46,701 bases of DNA from an uncultured Lentisphaerota bacterium (GCA_903896595.1 CAITYL010000201.1:1-46701); one strand, 5' to 3'; shown: positions 16,140 to 25,084, counted from the stretch's first letter. The notes: generated by a model from the sequence alone, not told the origin. Translations and numbers: made by a program.

Positions 16140-16380
16140 TTTGCCCGGCCACTGTCGTGCCAGTGGCCGGGCAAAAAGGTTTGGAAAAGGCTGGGGCGCG
16201 GGGAAGGAAAAAACCTTTCCTCAAAGGTTCTGCCTTCCCCGTTTGCATACCAGTTTCACATCAAACGGCGAGCATTGTTTTCTCTCGCAAAGACGCAAAG
16301 AGCGCCAAGAAATCCAATCGTTCGTTCAAATACAACGAATTGTGATTTTCTTTGCGATCTTGGCGTGCTTGGCGAGAGAA
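16140..16380 (+). repeat. Family B repeat, copy B2
   Basis: Same order of parts as B1. The leading 36-base palindrome is TTTGCCCGGCCACTG, TCGTGC, then the complement; it differs from B1 in both arms together, so the pairing is kept. The downstream hairpin, GTTTGCATACC stretch and TCTCGCAAAGACGCAAAGAG hairpin are nearly identical to B1. It truncates the toxin-like frame and ends about 30 bases before the GH127-like gene end. Confidence 0.85.
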
Positions 16381-16411
16381 CCATGTTTTTGAGGTCAAAC
16401 CCGTATCAAGC

Positions 16412-18130
16412 TTATTTCAGCGAGAACCAGTCGACGGCGCGATTGTCCTCGGTGAGGGCGGCCGGGGTGACATCGCGGCGGTCGGCGCGCCAGGCGGCGC
16501 GCTGGTACATGAGGCCGGGGGCGTCGGCGCCGAAATAGACCGGGATATTGGTCTTCATGACGAAGGAATAGCCGGTCGTGGGATTGGCCGGATCGGGGCG
16601 CATGGCGACCACCGTGTCGCCCTTCCAGTCGGCCTCGAATTTGTACGACTGGAACCCCGGATTGCCGACAGTGAACGCCTCGGTCCGCGCCGGCAGCGGC
16701 AGGGTGATTTCCAAGGTGTCGCCCTTGGCCAGCTTCCCGGCGGTCAGGAAGACGCCATCGGGGGTCAGCGCCACCGGGCAGCCGGCCACGGTCGCGCGGA
16801 CCTCGCGCGCCGCCACCTCGGGCGCCACCCGGAAGCGGACCGCGCAATCGCGGCGGAGCTGGATGTTCACCCGTCCCTCAAAGGGAATGAAGCTGGTGAT
16901 GACCGCCTCGGGAATGGCCTTGTCCATCAGCAGGTTGACGCTGAGCACGCCGTCCGCAAAGGTGGCGATGTTCGACCATACTTGGTGCAGGGCGCGGACG
17001 CCGGCGCCGGCGCAGCAGTTTTGCAGCGCCCGGATCTTGCCCCAATAGCGCGGCTGGAGGGCGGGGGTCTTGACCCAGGTGTCCCGCTGCTGTTCCTCGG
17101 CGACCCCAAGCTGGGCGTGCGGCGCGGCCCACCCGGCAAAGGCACCGGTGACGCGGCGGCGGATGTCGGAGCGGATGATGTCCTCCTCGTCCGGGAGCCG
17201 CGGTTCCTCGGCCAGCCAGTCGGGGTTGTTGATCTGCGCCTCCACCAGCTGATTGCGGGTGGCCTTTTCAACCACGTCCCAGTAGCGGCCGTCGACATGC
17301 CGGGCCAGCAACAGCACCACGTCCAGATAGTCCATCAGCGTGCAGGTCTCACAGACAATCAGGTCGTCACTGCGGTTGGCGACTTCGGGGATGAAACCGG
17401 AAGCGGTGCTGATGGAGCGGGACCAGTCAAAGATGACGCGCACCCGGTCGCGCAGCCGGGTGTCGCCGGTCAGGACCGCATAGGCCAGGATGCCGGCCAA
17501 GGTGCCGAGATGGCCGTGGTGATGGCCGCTGAAGCTGCCGTCGGGGCCGTAATGGTCGGAATGGTCGATGATGCCGCGGGAGAGGGCGCCGGCGAAGTCG
17601 ATCCACTGCGGATCCTTCAAGACCAGCCCGGCCTGGACCAGCGGTCGGATCAGGGTGCCGCCGAAATAGATGCTCACTTTCTCGATGTAGGCGTAATCCT
17701 GCTCAAAGGTCGCCTTGGCCTTGAGCGCCTGGCACATTTTTTCCAGGCGGGTGCGGAATTCGCCGTCCTCGGGGTGCGCCATCATGCCGGTGATCAGCAG
17801 ATACATCAGGCGCGCCTGGTCGAACAGCTCGGCCCAGTGCGAGGCGACCAGCGTCTCGGGGCGGTAGCACAGGCCATCAGCCTCGAAATGCGAGAACAGC
17901 CACTGCCGCAGGGCGGGCGCGGTGGTCACCGGCCGGCCGAGCACCGGCTGGAGCAGGATCGAGGCTTCCAGGTAGCGGGCGGGCAGGTCCACATAGTCCG
18001 GCCAGTCAAACACCGCCTCGGCGGGCGTGGTGCGGAAGATGTCGAAATAGGTCCGCCCCCGCTCGTCCACCAATGATTCCAGGTGGGACGCGCTGAAGCG
18101 CATATAATGTTCAAGCGTGAAAGTGTGCAT
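16412..18130 (-). CDS. GH127-like glycosidase (beta-L-arabinofuranosidase family)
   Basis: 572 residues, no signal peptide, so cytosolic. The zinc/cysteine site of GH127 is recognisable: VCETCTLMDYLDVVLLLAR (Glu261 and Cys263) and QNCCAGAGVRAL (Cys-Cys pair), which in characterised members bind zinc and provide the cysteine nucleophile. An all-helical (alpha/alpha)6 barrel is suggested by the first 380 residues, with beta-sandwich segments after. The start at 18130 has AAGGAG 9 bases upstream. Downstream of the GH42-like gene on the same strand, with repeat A5 between. Likely acts on plant or algal arabinose-containing sugars imported by the cell; the exact substrate is not deducible. Confidence 0.75.
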   Translation of the reverse strand: MHTFTLEHYMRFSASHLESLVDERGRTYFDIFRTTPAEAVFDWPDYVDLPARYLEASILLQPVLGRPVTTAPALRQWLFSHFEADGLCYRPETLVASHWAELFDQARLMYLLITGMMAHPEDGEFRTRLEKMCQALKAKATFEQDYAYIEKVSIYFGGTLIRPLVQAGLVLKDPQWIDFAGALSRGIIDHSDHYGPDGSFSGHHHGHLGTLAGILAYAVLTGDTRLRDRVRVIFDWSRSISTASGFIPEVANRSDDLIVCETCTLMDYLDVVLLLARHVDGRYWDVVEKATRNQLVEAQINNPDWLAEEPRLPDEEDIIRSDIRRRVTGAFAGWAAPHAQLGVAEEQQRDTWVKTPALQPRYWGKIRALQNCCAGAGVRALHQVWSNIATFADGVLSVNLLMDKAIPEAVITSFIPFEGRVNIQLRRDCAVRFRVAPEVAAREVRATVAGCPVALTPDGVFLTAGKLAKGDTLEITLPLPARTEAFTVGNPGFQSYKFEADWKGDTVVAMRPDPANPTTGYSFVMKTNIPVYFGADAPGLMYQRAAWRADRRDVTPAALTEDNRAVDWFSLK

Positions 18131-18274
18131 CTGATGGTCGCTCCTTGGATTGCCCGAAACCGTGAGGCTTGATATGACATGGACAAAATGACGCAAAAAA
18201 ACCTAATAGTATACCGCACCTATCGCCGGTTGAGGCTCCGTCACCAACGCCAGATGCAGGATAATTTTGCCGAA

Positions 18275-18449
18275 CGATGTTGGGGCCACCCTTTTGAAAA
18301 AGGGTGCTCCCTTTGCGGATTCCGCAGGCAGCCCTTGGGCGACAGGCCATGATTGGGACTGCGGGGCTGCCTGCGGAATCCGCAAAAGGCACAAAAAGGT
18401 TTGACGGAGGGTTTGGGAACCGCCTTTCCTCAAAAGGGGGTTCCCAACC
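18275..18449 (+). repeat. Family A repeat, copy A5 (short form)
   Basis: The cleanest copy: starts CGATGTTGGGGCCACCC, left hairpin, perfect central arms GCGGATTCCGCAGGCAGCCC / GGGCTGCCTGCGGAATCCGC around the loop TTGGGCGACAGGCCATGATT, spacer AAGGCACAAAAAGG, and right hairpin ending TTCCCAAC. It ends 2 bases before the stop of the GH42-like gene on the other strand. Confidence 0.92.
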
Positions 18450-18451
18450 GC

Positions 18452-21400
18452 CTACGGCGCCGGTGTCCATTCGAGAAGTTGCGGAGTAATCGGCGGCAAA
18501 TTGTATTCCAGAAGCTGCGGTTTGCCGTCGAGGAGGTTGACGAGCGTGCCCTTGCCCACGGGCTTAAGGATCACGCGTTTGGTGCCGTGGGTGTAATTGA
18601 CGATATTGACCAGGGTCGCCGCGCCACTGGGGGCCGTCCTGAAAAAGACACCCGCCGAGGATCCGTCGGCGCAGGAGAGCGTGACGGGAAGCGGCGTCAG
18701 CCCCGCCAAATGGCGTCGAAGCTCGGCCGCCGACACCGCCCCGTCTTTAGCGTCGAGAGTGTCAACGGGAAAGTCGATGCGTAACGGCCGGCCATACTCG
18801 TCCGCCTTCAGGGAGCCGGGGAAGACGATGATGCGTCCGCCCTGGGCCGCGAATTCCTTGAGTTTCGGGAGGATCGCCGCCTTGAGGTGCTGCTGGTTGG
18901 GAATGAACAGCGTTTTGACGCCGGCCATCCGGCCCGTTTCAAGTTTGTTCTCGGTGACAAAGGTAAAACGGTACCCGGAAAAAGCGGACCGCTCATAGAG
19001 CTCCAACAGGGAGTCGAAAGCGGGGATGCCGTCATGGATCATGGCGGTCGGGGAATAGAGAATGGCCACCTCCGGCTTAAACGCCGTAAACGCCCGCACC
19101 TGATCGCCAAGCCGGTTGGCATCGAAGCCCGCTTCCGCCTGGGCCAGCAGACAGTCCGGGCGCGTCGAAATATTGTACTTGAGCGACACGGACCAATCCT
19201 TGGCCGTGAGCCGTTGGGTCGTAAAATCATACCAGACCCAGGAAACCAGGCTATTGGCGCCGGTAAGAAACTGCTGGAACACGGCGGTATGGACACCTTG
19301 GGGCGGGGTTAAACGGTCGTCATTGTCATAGATCATATGGTTTTCGGTGTTGGCAATGCTTTTGCCGCCGAGGGAAAACTGAAACTCGTTGGCGATGGCC
19401 GTGCTGACCCAGGTGCTGGAATAACGTTCACCGCCGGTGGCGTAGCACATGCCGTTGTCATTGCCGCTATAGTCGAAAACCGTCTCGTACAGTTCCGGAT
19501 CCACGCCTTGTTCCACGAAAAGGGGGTCCATGGCCAACCGGATCATGAATTTGGCGGCAATCGGCACTTCCGGAAGAGCGGCCTTGACCTGGCTCGCCAT
19601 CCAGCGGTGCCAGTCCGCAAACAGCTGATACCGGCACAGGGTGAATTCATACTTGATCACCGGGTTTGCCACCCCCGCGGTGATGCCATCGTCAAAACCC
19701 GCGAAGTGGCTGCCGGTGGTCCGGTTGAACGCCTCCACGGAACCGAACTTTTTGATCAGATACTGCTTAAACTGCCCGTCGCCGAACGGCTTGCCCAGGG
19801 TGAAGCCGATATAAACCGGCTCATTGGAAAGGGTGATCCCGTGCAAGGCCTTGCGGTAGGGGCTGGCCGCCAGCCGGGGCAGCACGGCCCCCAGGTAGGC
19901 CTGCATTAACTCGCGGGATTTCGGGTGGTTCACCTCGTATTGGAGGAAACCGGAGTTGACTTTGATCTCCGGATGACGGTTCAAGTACCAATCCGGCATG
20001 TAATGCGGCGAGAGCAGCAGGTTGACCATGACCCCGTTTTCCGACGCCCTTTTTAACGTGGCCAAGATGTACGTGTCAAGCTGGACGTAATCCGGGTCGG
20101 AAAACTCGCTTTTTGTTCCGGGCCGCGGAAAGACACTTGATGGCCCGATTTCAACCTGGATAATGCCCGCCCCGATTTTGGGAAAGAGGGGAAGCGCCTT
20201 GGCGGCATCCTCGAAATGGCCATACCCGGCAAGAAAGAGCGGTCCCTTGGAGACCCGCCCGGCAGAGTCCGTGCGCCAGAGCTCCGGCCACCCATTCTTA
20301 AGGACGACGGGGCCGATAGCCGCGGCAAAGGTCACGGGTGGCAGGGAACCAGTCTGGGCCTTGGCCAGCAAGACCCGCGCGCCGGCAAGCATGTTTCGCA
20401 GCGGCTCAAGGGCAAGGGCACAACGTTCATTGAAATAGCGTCGCTCTTCGACCGAGGTACCCGTTCGCAACTGTTCAAGATCGGCAACGGTTTTGTCCAG
20501 GATGGCCACCGGCGCACTCAAATGGCCATTGAGGCGGTTTACGGAAAGGATCGCCTGGTGGTCGCCCTTGAGCGTGGCAAGTTCTTTGCTTAACCCATCC
20601 AAGGCCTTGCCGTTGGCCGTGAAGTCATTTTTATTTTCGGACGTCAGGGAATGAATCGGTTGGCCGCCCAGGTAAAACTGAATGGTGAACGGTCCTTCCA
20701 GCAAGAGATCGCTGGGAATGGCGAACGGTATTTTAGCCGGCCCGGAGCCAACCCGCGGTTCCACCTTGGCGATGGTGATTTTCTTTTCTGTTGTCTTCGG
20801 ACCGGCCAGGGTCGCCGTAAGCGTTTGTGGCGTGGCTGTGGTAAGATTGGAAAAATAGAGGGTGCCCTGCAAGAACGCCCCCTTGATGGGAAGACGCAGA
20901 TACCAGTCTTTGCCCAGCACCAAACTGAACCCCTTGGCGTCAATCCCGCGCGCCTGGCAACTGATCGTATACTTGACGTACGGCTGCAGCCGGACGGAGG
21001 TCCTGGCCGCGCCATAGACATAAGGCGCCAGTGGAAAACGGTTGGAGACGTACAAACTATTGGCGCCCGTGGCCGTGTCATCCCGCACCACCTTCATCAG
21101 GAAGGTCTTATTGTTGGAGTCCACAAACGCCCAGTCCTTCGCCAGCCCGTCTGGTTGCAAGTCTTCGAACGACCCGTTCGGAACCAGATTTTGACCCGCT
21201 TCAGAATTGCCGGCCCCGTCTTGATTCGCCACCGTTATTTTCACCTCATCGAACCACGCTTTTTCCGTGAGATCCTCCGACAGCAGAACCAGTGAGGTGG
21301 TACCATTGCTTTCCAAATCGCTGGGCGTCAGCACAAAATCAAACGCATAGCGCCGCCACTCCTGGGTAATGCCGTTGGTTTCGCCGTCAATGAACGCTTT

Positions 21401-21949
21401 CACCACGGCGAGGGTTTTGGGCAGGGCCACAATGAAATCCCGGGACACCGGTTCGGTCAAGGCTTCCCGTTCGGAGGCGGGCATGATGGCGAAACGGAAG
21501 GCTTGGCCAAGGGTGGCCGGCAAGCGCACGGCGAGAAAAAAACCCGTCGTGGTTTTGACCTGCACGGATGCGGCCATGCCCAGATCCACCCCCTGACCCG
21601 ATGGCATTTGAACGAGCACCGGAGTGCCGTTGCCGCCGGGAGCAAGCTGCCAGGCGACGCCAAGTTCCGGCAGCCACAGCCGCACCGCCTGCCCGGCGGC
21701 CAGTTCAGCCAACAGCCAAACCGCGCCATCATGGCGGCAGAACGCCGCCTGTGAATGGGCGGCGGACGGTAGCAGCGGCGCACAGGCGGCGGGAATGGCG
21801 CGCAGCGCGGCCATCGGGGTCTGGACCTCGTCCAGCATCGTCACATCACCCGCACCGGCAAGGCGCGGAACCCCGCCATTGTCAACGGCTTGCGCACCAG
21901 CGTAAACGGACGTTAGAAAGGCCATTATGGGCAGGACTTTCGAGGTCAT
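18452..21949 (-). CDS. Secreted GH42-like (clan GH-A) glycoside hydrolase
   Basis: 1165 residues. Signal peptide of about 21 residues (MTSKVLPIMAFLTSVYAGAQA). The N-terminal half contains beta-sandwich, carbohydrate-binding-like parts (for example NLVPNGSFEDLQPDGLAKDW). The catalytic barrel (about 580-1000) includes LLSPHYMPDWYLNRHPEI, ITLSNEPVYIGF with the acid/base Glu near 710, and SIANTENHMI with a likely nucleophile Glu near 868, then a beta-galactosidase-trimerisation-like domain (VAILYSPTAM, GGRIIVFPGSLKADEYG). It is large for GH42. Likely periplasmic or extracellular galactosidase-type hydrolysis. The sequence ACTTTCGAGGT is repeated around the start (near 21940 and 21960). No strong ribosome binding site. 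Confidence 0.68.
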   Translation of the reverse strand: MTSKVLPIMAFLTSVYAGAQAVDNGGVPRLAGAGDVTMLDEVQTPMAALRAIPAACAPLLPSAAHSQAAFCRHDGAVWLLAELAAGQAVRLWLPELGVAWQLAPGGNGTPVLVQMPSGQGVDLGMAASVQVKTTTGFFLAVRLPATLGQAFRFAIMPASEREALTEPVSRDFIVALPKTLAVVKAFIDGETNGITQEWRRYAFDFVLTPSDLESNGTTSLVLLSEDLTEKAWFDEVKITVANQDGAGNSEAGQNLVPNGSFEDLQPDGLAKDWAFVDSNNKTFLMKVVRDDTATGANSLYVSNRFPLAPYVYGAARTSVRLQPYVKYTISCQARGIDAKGFSLVLGKDWYLRLPIKGAFLQGTLYFSNLTTATPQTLTATLAGPKTTEKKITIAKVEPRVGSGPAKIPFAIPSDLLLEGPFTIQFYLGGQPIHSLTSENKNDFTANGKALDGLSKELATLKGDHQAILSVNRLNGHLSAPVAILDKTVADLEQLRTGTSVEERRYFNERCALALEPLRNMLAGARVLLAKAQTGSLPPVTFAAAIGPVVLKNGWPELWRTDSAGRVSKGPLFLAGYGHFEDAAKALPLFPKIGAGIIQVEIGPSSVFPRPGTKSEFSDPDYVQLDTYILATLKRASENGVMVNLLLSPHYMPDWYLNRHPEIKVNSGFLQYEVNHPKSRELMQAYLGAVLPRLAASPYRKALHGITLSNEPVYIGFTLGKPFGDGQFKQYLIKKFGSVEAFNRTTGSHFAGFDDGITAGVANPVIKYEFTLCRYQLFADWHRWMASQVKAALPEVPIAAKFMIRLAMDPLFVEQGVDPELYETVFDYSGNDNGMCYATGGERYSSTWVSTAIANEFQFSLGGKSIANTENHMIYDNDDRLTPPQGVHTAVFQQFLTGANSLVSWVWYDFTTQRLTAKDWSVSLKYNISTRPDCLLAQAEAGFDANRLGDQVRAFTAFKPEVAILYSPTAMIHDGIPAFDSLLELYERSAFSGYRFTFVTENKLETGRMAGVKTLFIPNQQHLKAAILPKLKEFAAQGGRIIVFPGSLKADEYGRPLRIDFPVDTLDAKDGAVSAAELRRHLAGLTPLPVTLSCADGSSAGVFFRTAPSGAATLVNIVNYTHGTKRVILKPVGKGTLVNLLDGKPQLLEYNLPPITPQLLEWTPAP

Positions 21950-22201
21950 TTAATCTTGTACTTTCGAGGTTAATCAAATGTTCGCACAAAAAAGAGACCG
22001 GACGAAGGGCACCATGAAGAACATGAAGGGCATGAAGAATGGCGTTCAGGGAATACACGAAGCGCAACCGCTGACCTATATGAAGCTGTCAACGTTTGCT
22101 TATCCGAGCCCGGAACGTTAGTGACGGGGCCCAAAGGTGGCGGTCTTCTAAGAAAAGGGCATGCCAGTCGCTTCGTTCTGCGGCGCGGATTGGCCTCGAT
22201 A
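21950..22201. other. Intergenic region with short-period repeat
   Basis: Upstream region of the GH42-like gene. It holds one copy of ACTTTCGAGGT and, at 22001-22042, the words ATGAAGAACATGAAGGGC. No protein-like frame or RNA was recognised. Confidence 0.5.
22001..22042. repeat. Short-period repeat (ATGAAGAACATGAAGGGC)
   Basis: Four successive 9-11 nt words: ACGAAGGGCACC, ATGAAGAAC, ATGAAGGGC, ATGAAGAATGG. They resemble the CACGAAGGACACGAAG and CACAAAGAACGCAAAG words elsewhere in the window but lack the returning arm of a hairpin. Confidence 0.6.
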
Positions 22202-22900
22202 TTAGGGAAAATAGGAATCCCGGATATAGCGGTCTTTTTCAAGCGCCACGATCGTTTCCTTGACCTTGCCGGCGTGCATGTCTCCGAACAAGAGGTTGGC
22301 GAAGCCGTTGTGGCGGCCGCCGTAGGGCCAGGTCCCCCCGCCGGGAATAAAGGATGTGCTGTAGTAGTCCGTAATGGTGCCGCCACCGTCGACCCCGCGG
22401 TCCGCCATGACGAACAGCGTGGACGGATCATTCAGCGTGGACGTGTTGCGCCACACATTGGCCGGACTGATGTACCCGCGGCACGGCATAAAAAAACAAT
22501 TGACGACATAATGCCCGAACATCCACGTGCTGACTGCTTTTTCTTCCGAGGGGCATTTGAGCGTGGTCTTGGCCACCCAGGCCGGGTAGAGTTTGGCGTA
22601 GTCCACGACGGAGGCGTCCACCAGGTTTTTTGGCATGTTGAAGTAATCCATGAACGCGGAGCCGCGGTCGTTCCACCAGAACCGCCACCAGTCGTCCGCC
22701 ACCGACGGCGGAGCAAAGCCCCCGAAGTCGCCGGTGTACAAGGCAATGGTCAACCCGTTCTGCTTGAGGTTGCTGAGACAGTTGACGGCCTTGGCGGTCT
22801 GCCTGGCCTGCCCCAAGGCCGGTAGCAGCATCGCCGCGAGAATGGCGATGATCGCAATCACGACCAGAAGCTCAATCAAGGTAAAGGCGTTTTTTTTCAT
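22202..22900 (-). CDS. Pseudopilin with degenerate H-X9-DG motif
   Basis: 232 residues. Textbook PVC-type prepilin N-terminus [31 protein letters not shown] (residues 3-33), with Ala before the cleavage point. The C-terminus has [18 protein letters not shown], a version of the H-X9-DG motif in which Gly is replaced by Met. Such proteins are abundant in Lentisphaerota, Verrucomicrobiota and Planctomycetota and are often encoded beside sugar-degrading enzymes, as here, between a GH42-like gene and a PEP-CTERM gene. Exported, and probably at the cell surface. Real role unknown. Confidence 0.85.
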   Translation of the reverse strand: MKKNAFTLIELLVVIAIIAILAAMLLPALGQARQTAKAVNCLSNLKQNGLTIALYTGDFGGFAPPSVADDWWRFWWNDRGSAFMDYFNMPKNLVDASVVDYAKLYPAWVAKTTLKCPSEEKAVSTWMFGHYVVNCFFMPCRGYISPANVWRNTSTLNDPSTLFVMADRGVDGGGTITDYYSTSFIPGGGTWPYGGRHNGFANLLFGDMHAGKVKETIVALEKDRYIRDSYFP

Positions 22901-23028
22901 GACGCGCCGGTTTTTTCAGGTCATGGCCGAAGCGGACGGGGAAAAAGCAAGCCAATCGTGGCCGCCCGGAGGTCCGGGCGGCCCACACGTCACCATATTC
23001 CAGTTGAAGTTCTAACTTGATTTTTTTC

Positions 23029-23114
23029 TACCACAAAGAACACAAAGAACGCAAAGATTACTTGCTCAGTTTTAGATGGTTTTATCTTTGCGATCTCTGC
23101 GATCTTTGCGGTTA
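23029..23114. repeat. Short-period hairpin (CACAAAGAACGCAAAG)
   Basis: Left arm ACCACAAAGAACACAAAGAA continuing CGCAAAGAT, right arm ATCTTTGCGATCTCTGCGAT continuing CTTTGCGGT, with about 27 bases between. It lies between the pseudopilin (-) and the PEP-CTERM gene (-), possibly acting as a terminator of the latter. Confidence 0.7.
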
Positions 23115-23134
23115 ATTTTGGCATCAAGCTGGAA

Positions 23135-23863
23135 TTAGCTGCCGGCCGCCAGCGCCTGGCGCCGCCGGGCCAGCACCAGCCCGCCCAGCGCCAGCAGCCC
23201 CAGGGCGGCCGGTTCGGGAATGGGCGTGTAGCCAAGGTTGTCCATGATCACATTCTGCGACCCATAGGACGACATGCCGAAGTAATATGCGCCCGGCAAC
23301 AGGCTCGTATCCGAACCGGTCCATGTTTGTGGGGTGCCGGTCGTGTCGTAATAGGCGACGGTACAGTCGAGCTTGGTGTCACTGACCCGGGTAAGGGAGA
23401 TCGTACTCGGGCCGTAGCTGAACGTCTTGTCAAAGTCCCAAAAGAATACGCCGCCGTTAAGGGTCATGACAGGATCCGCCGTCTGATAGGGTTCGGTCGC
23501 CCATGATGGGTGTGGCACCAGCTGGATATATAACGACTTATTGGTGGCGCCATCCGTCAAGCTTTGGCAAATTGACAAGCCGCTGGTGTAATACAACGAC
23601 GTGGCGACCCACGCGTCAATGGAGATCGTCGTGCCGACGGTGAACAGGTAGCCGTCGTTGCGCAGCCAGTTGGTGCTCGCTTCGGCGCCGTTGTTGTTGG
23701 GCTGGAATTGATTGCTGCCGTTGCGCGCATAGCTGGCGGAGACGGAACCGCTGGTGCGCAACACATCATACTTGGCGCTGGTGTCGGAACTGAAATCATC
23801 AATGATCATGGCCTGCGCGGTCATGCCCGTGACGACCATCCCGCCGGTGGCCAACAGAACCAT
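23135..23863 (-). CDS. PEP-CTERM anchored secreted protein
   Basis: 242 residues. N-terminal signal peptide (MVLLATGGMVVTGMTAQA). The C-terminus is a clear PEP-CTERM sorting signal: PIPEPAALGLLALGGLVLARRRQ, i.e. PEP, a hydrophobic helix and an Arg-rich tail. The mature body (IIDDFSSD, GGVFFWDFDKTF, DTKLDCTVAYYDTTG) is a beta-rich, concanavalin-like or LamG-like fold by appearance, as in many PEP-CTERM proteins. Sorted to the envelope by an exosortase, which is not in the window. Divergent from the AraC regulator at 23951, which may control it. Confidence 0.8.
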   Translation of the reverse strand: MVLLATGGMVVTGMTAQAMIIDDFSSDTSAKYDVLRTSGSVSASYARNGSNQFQPNNNGAEASTNWLRNDGYLFTVGTTISIDAWVATSLYYTSGLSICQSLTDGATNKSLYIQLVPHPSWATEPYQTADPVMTLNGGVFFWDFDKTFSYGPSTISLTRVSDTKLDCTVAYYDTTGTPQTWTGSDTSLLPGAYYFGMSSYGSQNVIMDNLGYTPIPEPAALGLLALGGLVLARRRQALAAGS

Positions 23864-23950
23864 TAGTTAAATGAGCTTTGTAAAGATTATACTTCGAGAT
23901 CGTGTATATTCTTGGCAATTATTGTTGGTTTTTTGCATGGGGTTGACTTT

Positions 23951-24916
23951 ATGCCTCCCAGCCCTCATTCCCGGCGTTCTCCGGCGTCCCCGGCGCGTGA
24001 CACCCTGCCGCCCGCCATCGGCAAGGACCATTGGTCGGTGGCCGACTGCTTCGTGCCCCTGGGCCGGGCGGCCCTGGTGCAGCCATTTATTCAGCCGCAT
24101 TACGCCATGGGCATGCACACCCACGATTTTATCGAGGTCAACCTGGTGCTGACCGGCCGGGGGCGGCATTACGCGCAGGCACACGCCCTCGGCACCTCAC
24201 CCGGCGATGTGTTTGTGATTCCGCCGCATGTGTCCCACGGGTACCGGCAGGAAAATGCCATGGACGTGTTTCATTTGCTGCTGCACCCCCTATTTGTGCA
24301 ACGGCATCTGGCGGAGTTGCGCAGCCTGCCCGGTTTCCTGATGCTGTTCACCGTGGAACCGTATTTCCGACAGCAGGCGGATTTCCGCTACGGACTGCAT
24401 CTGGATGGCGACGCTTTCGCCCACGCCCGGCAAATCCAGGAGCTGCTGGTCGTGGAACATGTCGCGAATGGCCCCGGCCGGGATCTGGTCCTGGAATCCC
24501 TGACCCTGTACTGGCTGGCGTTTCTGTGCCGGGCCTACAGCGCGCAACTGCCGGCCGGAGCGGCTGCCGACATCGGCCAAACCCATCCGCAATGGCGCGC
24601 GGTTCACAACGTGTTTGCCCTGGTCGAGCAACGCTTCCAGGAACGCCTGACGCTGGATGACCTGGCCCAGGCGGCGCACATGCAGCGCCATTATTTTTGC
24701 CGTTTTTTCCGTGCCGCCACCGGCATGCCCCCGATGGCCTTCCTCATGCAGCACCGCCTGCAGACGGCCCGCGATTTGTTGCGCGACACCACGCTGAGCG
24801 TGACCGAGGTCGGAACGCGCACCGGCTTCTATGACACGGCCCACTTCTCCCGCACCTTCACCGCCTGGCAGGGCCAGTCCCCCTTCCGCTTCCGCGCCGC
24901 CAGCCAAAGCCGATAA
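23951..24916 (+). CDS. AraC-family transcriptional regulator
   Basis: 321 residues. N-terminal cupin-like sensor (HTHDFIEVNLVLTGRGRHYAQ, GDVFVIPPHVSHGYRQ) and C-terminal double helix-turn-helix (LTLDDLAQAAHMQRHYFCRFFRAATGMPPMAFL and LSVTEVGTRTGFYDTAHFSRTFTAWQGQSPFRFR). Such regulators typically bind a sugar and activate nearby carbohydrate genes. ATG 23951 is used because the longer TTG-initiated frame adds only a short non-conserved stretch. The divergent interval with the PEP-CTERM gene (23864-23950) probably has both promoters. The ligand is unknown. Confidence 0.85.
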   Translation: MPPSPHSRRSPASPARDTLPPAIGKDHWSVADCFVPLGRAALVQPFIQPHYAMGMHTHDFIEVNLVLTGRGRHYAQAHALGTSPGDVFVIPPHVSHGYRQENAMDVFHLLLHPLFVQRHLAELRSLPGFLMLFTVEPYFRQQADFRYGLHLDGDAFAHARQIQELLVVEHVANGPGRDLVLESLTLYWLAFLCRAYSAQLPAGAAADIGQTHPQWRAVHNVFALVEQRFQERLTLDDLAQAAHMQRHYFCRFFRAATGMPPMAFLMQHRLQTARDLLRDTTLSVTEVGTRTGFYDTAHFSRTFTAWQGQSPFRFRAASQSR

Positions 24917-24945
24917 GGTGTTGAGTACCCGGTAACCCTAAATCA

Positions 24946-25059
24946 TTCACCACGAAGGCACGAAGGACACGAAGTTGGATCGAAGCGTTCCACGGCAAAT
25001 CACGCTTAAAAAGGCATCTTCGATTTAACCTTCGTTCTCTTCGTGTCTTCGTGGTGAAT
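24946..25059. repeat. Short-period hairpin (CACGAAGGCACGAAGGACAC)
   Basis: Left arm TTCACCACGAAGGCACGAAG followed by GACACGAAG, right arm CTTCGTTCTCTTCGTGTCTT followed by CGTGGTGAA, separated by about 60 bases. It lies between convergent genes (AraC +, Gfo/Idh/MocA -). A fragment (ATTCACCACGAAGATTT) recurs at 38742. Confidence 0.75.
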
Positions 25060-25084
25060 CCGAAAGATTAAGTGCTACAAGTTA

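Noticed and set aside
15356-16345. Plus-strand frames reading through B1 and B2, with a shared stretch FSRKDAKNAKKSNRSF
   Set aside because: Translation of the repeats themselves; the same peptide appears twice only because the DNA is repeated.
16352-18076. Long plus-strand frame opposite the GH127-like gene
   Set aside because: Mirror of a recognised gene; starts inside repeat B2, no ribosome binding site, no family features.
18131-18274. Possible riboswitch or leader upstream of the GH127-like gene
   Set aside because: No recognisable conserved aptamer elements; only an ordinary AAGGAG ribosome binding site is evident.
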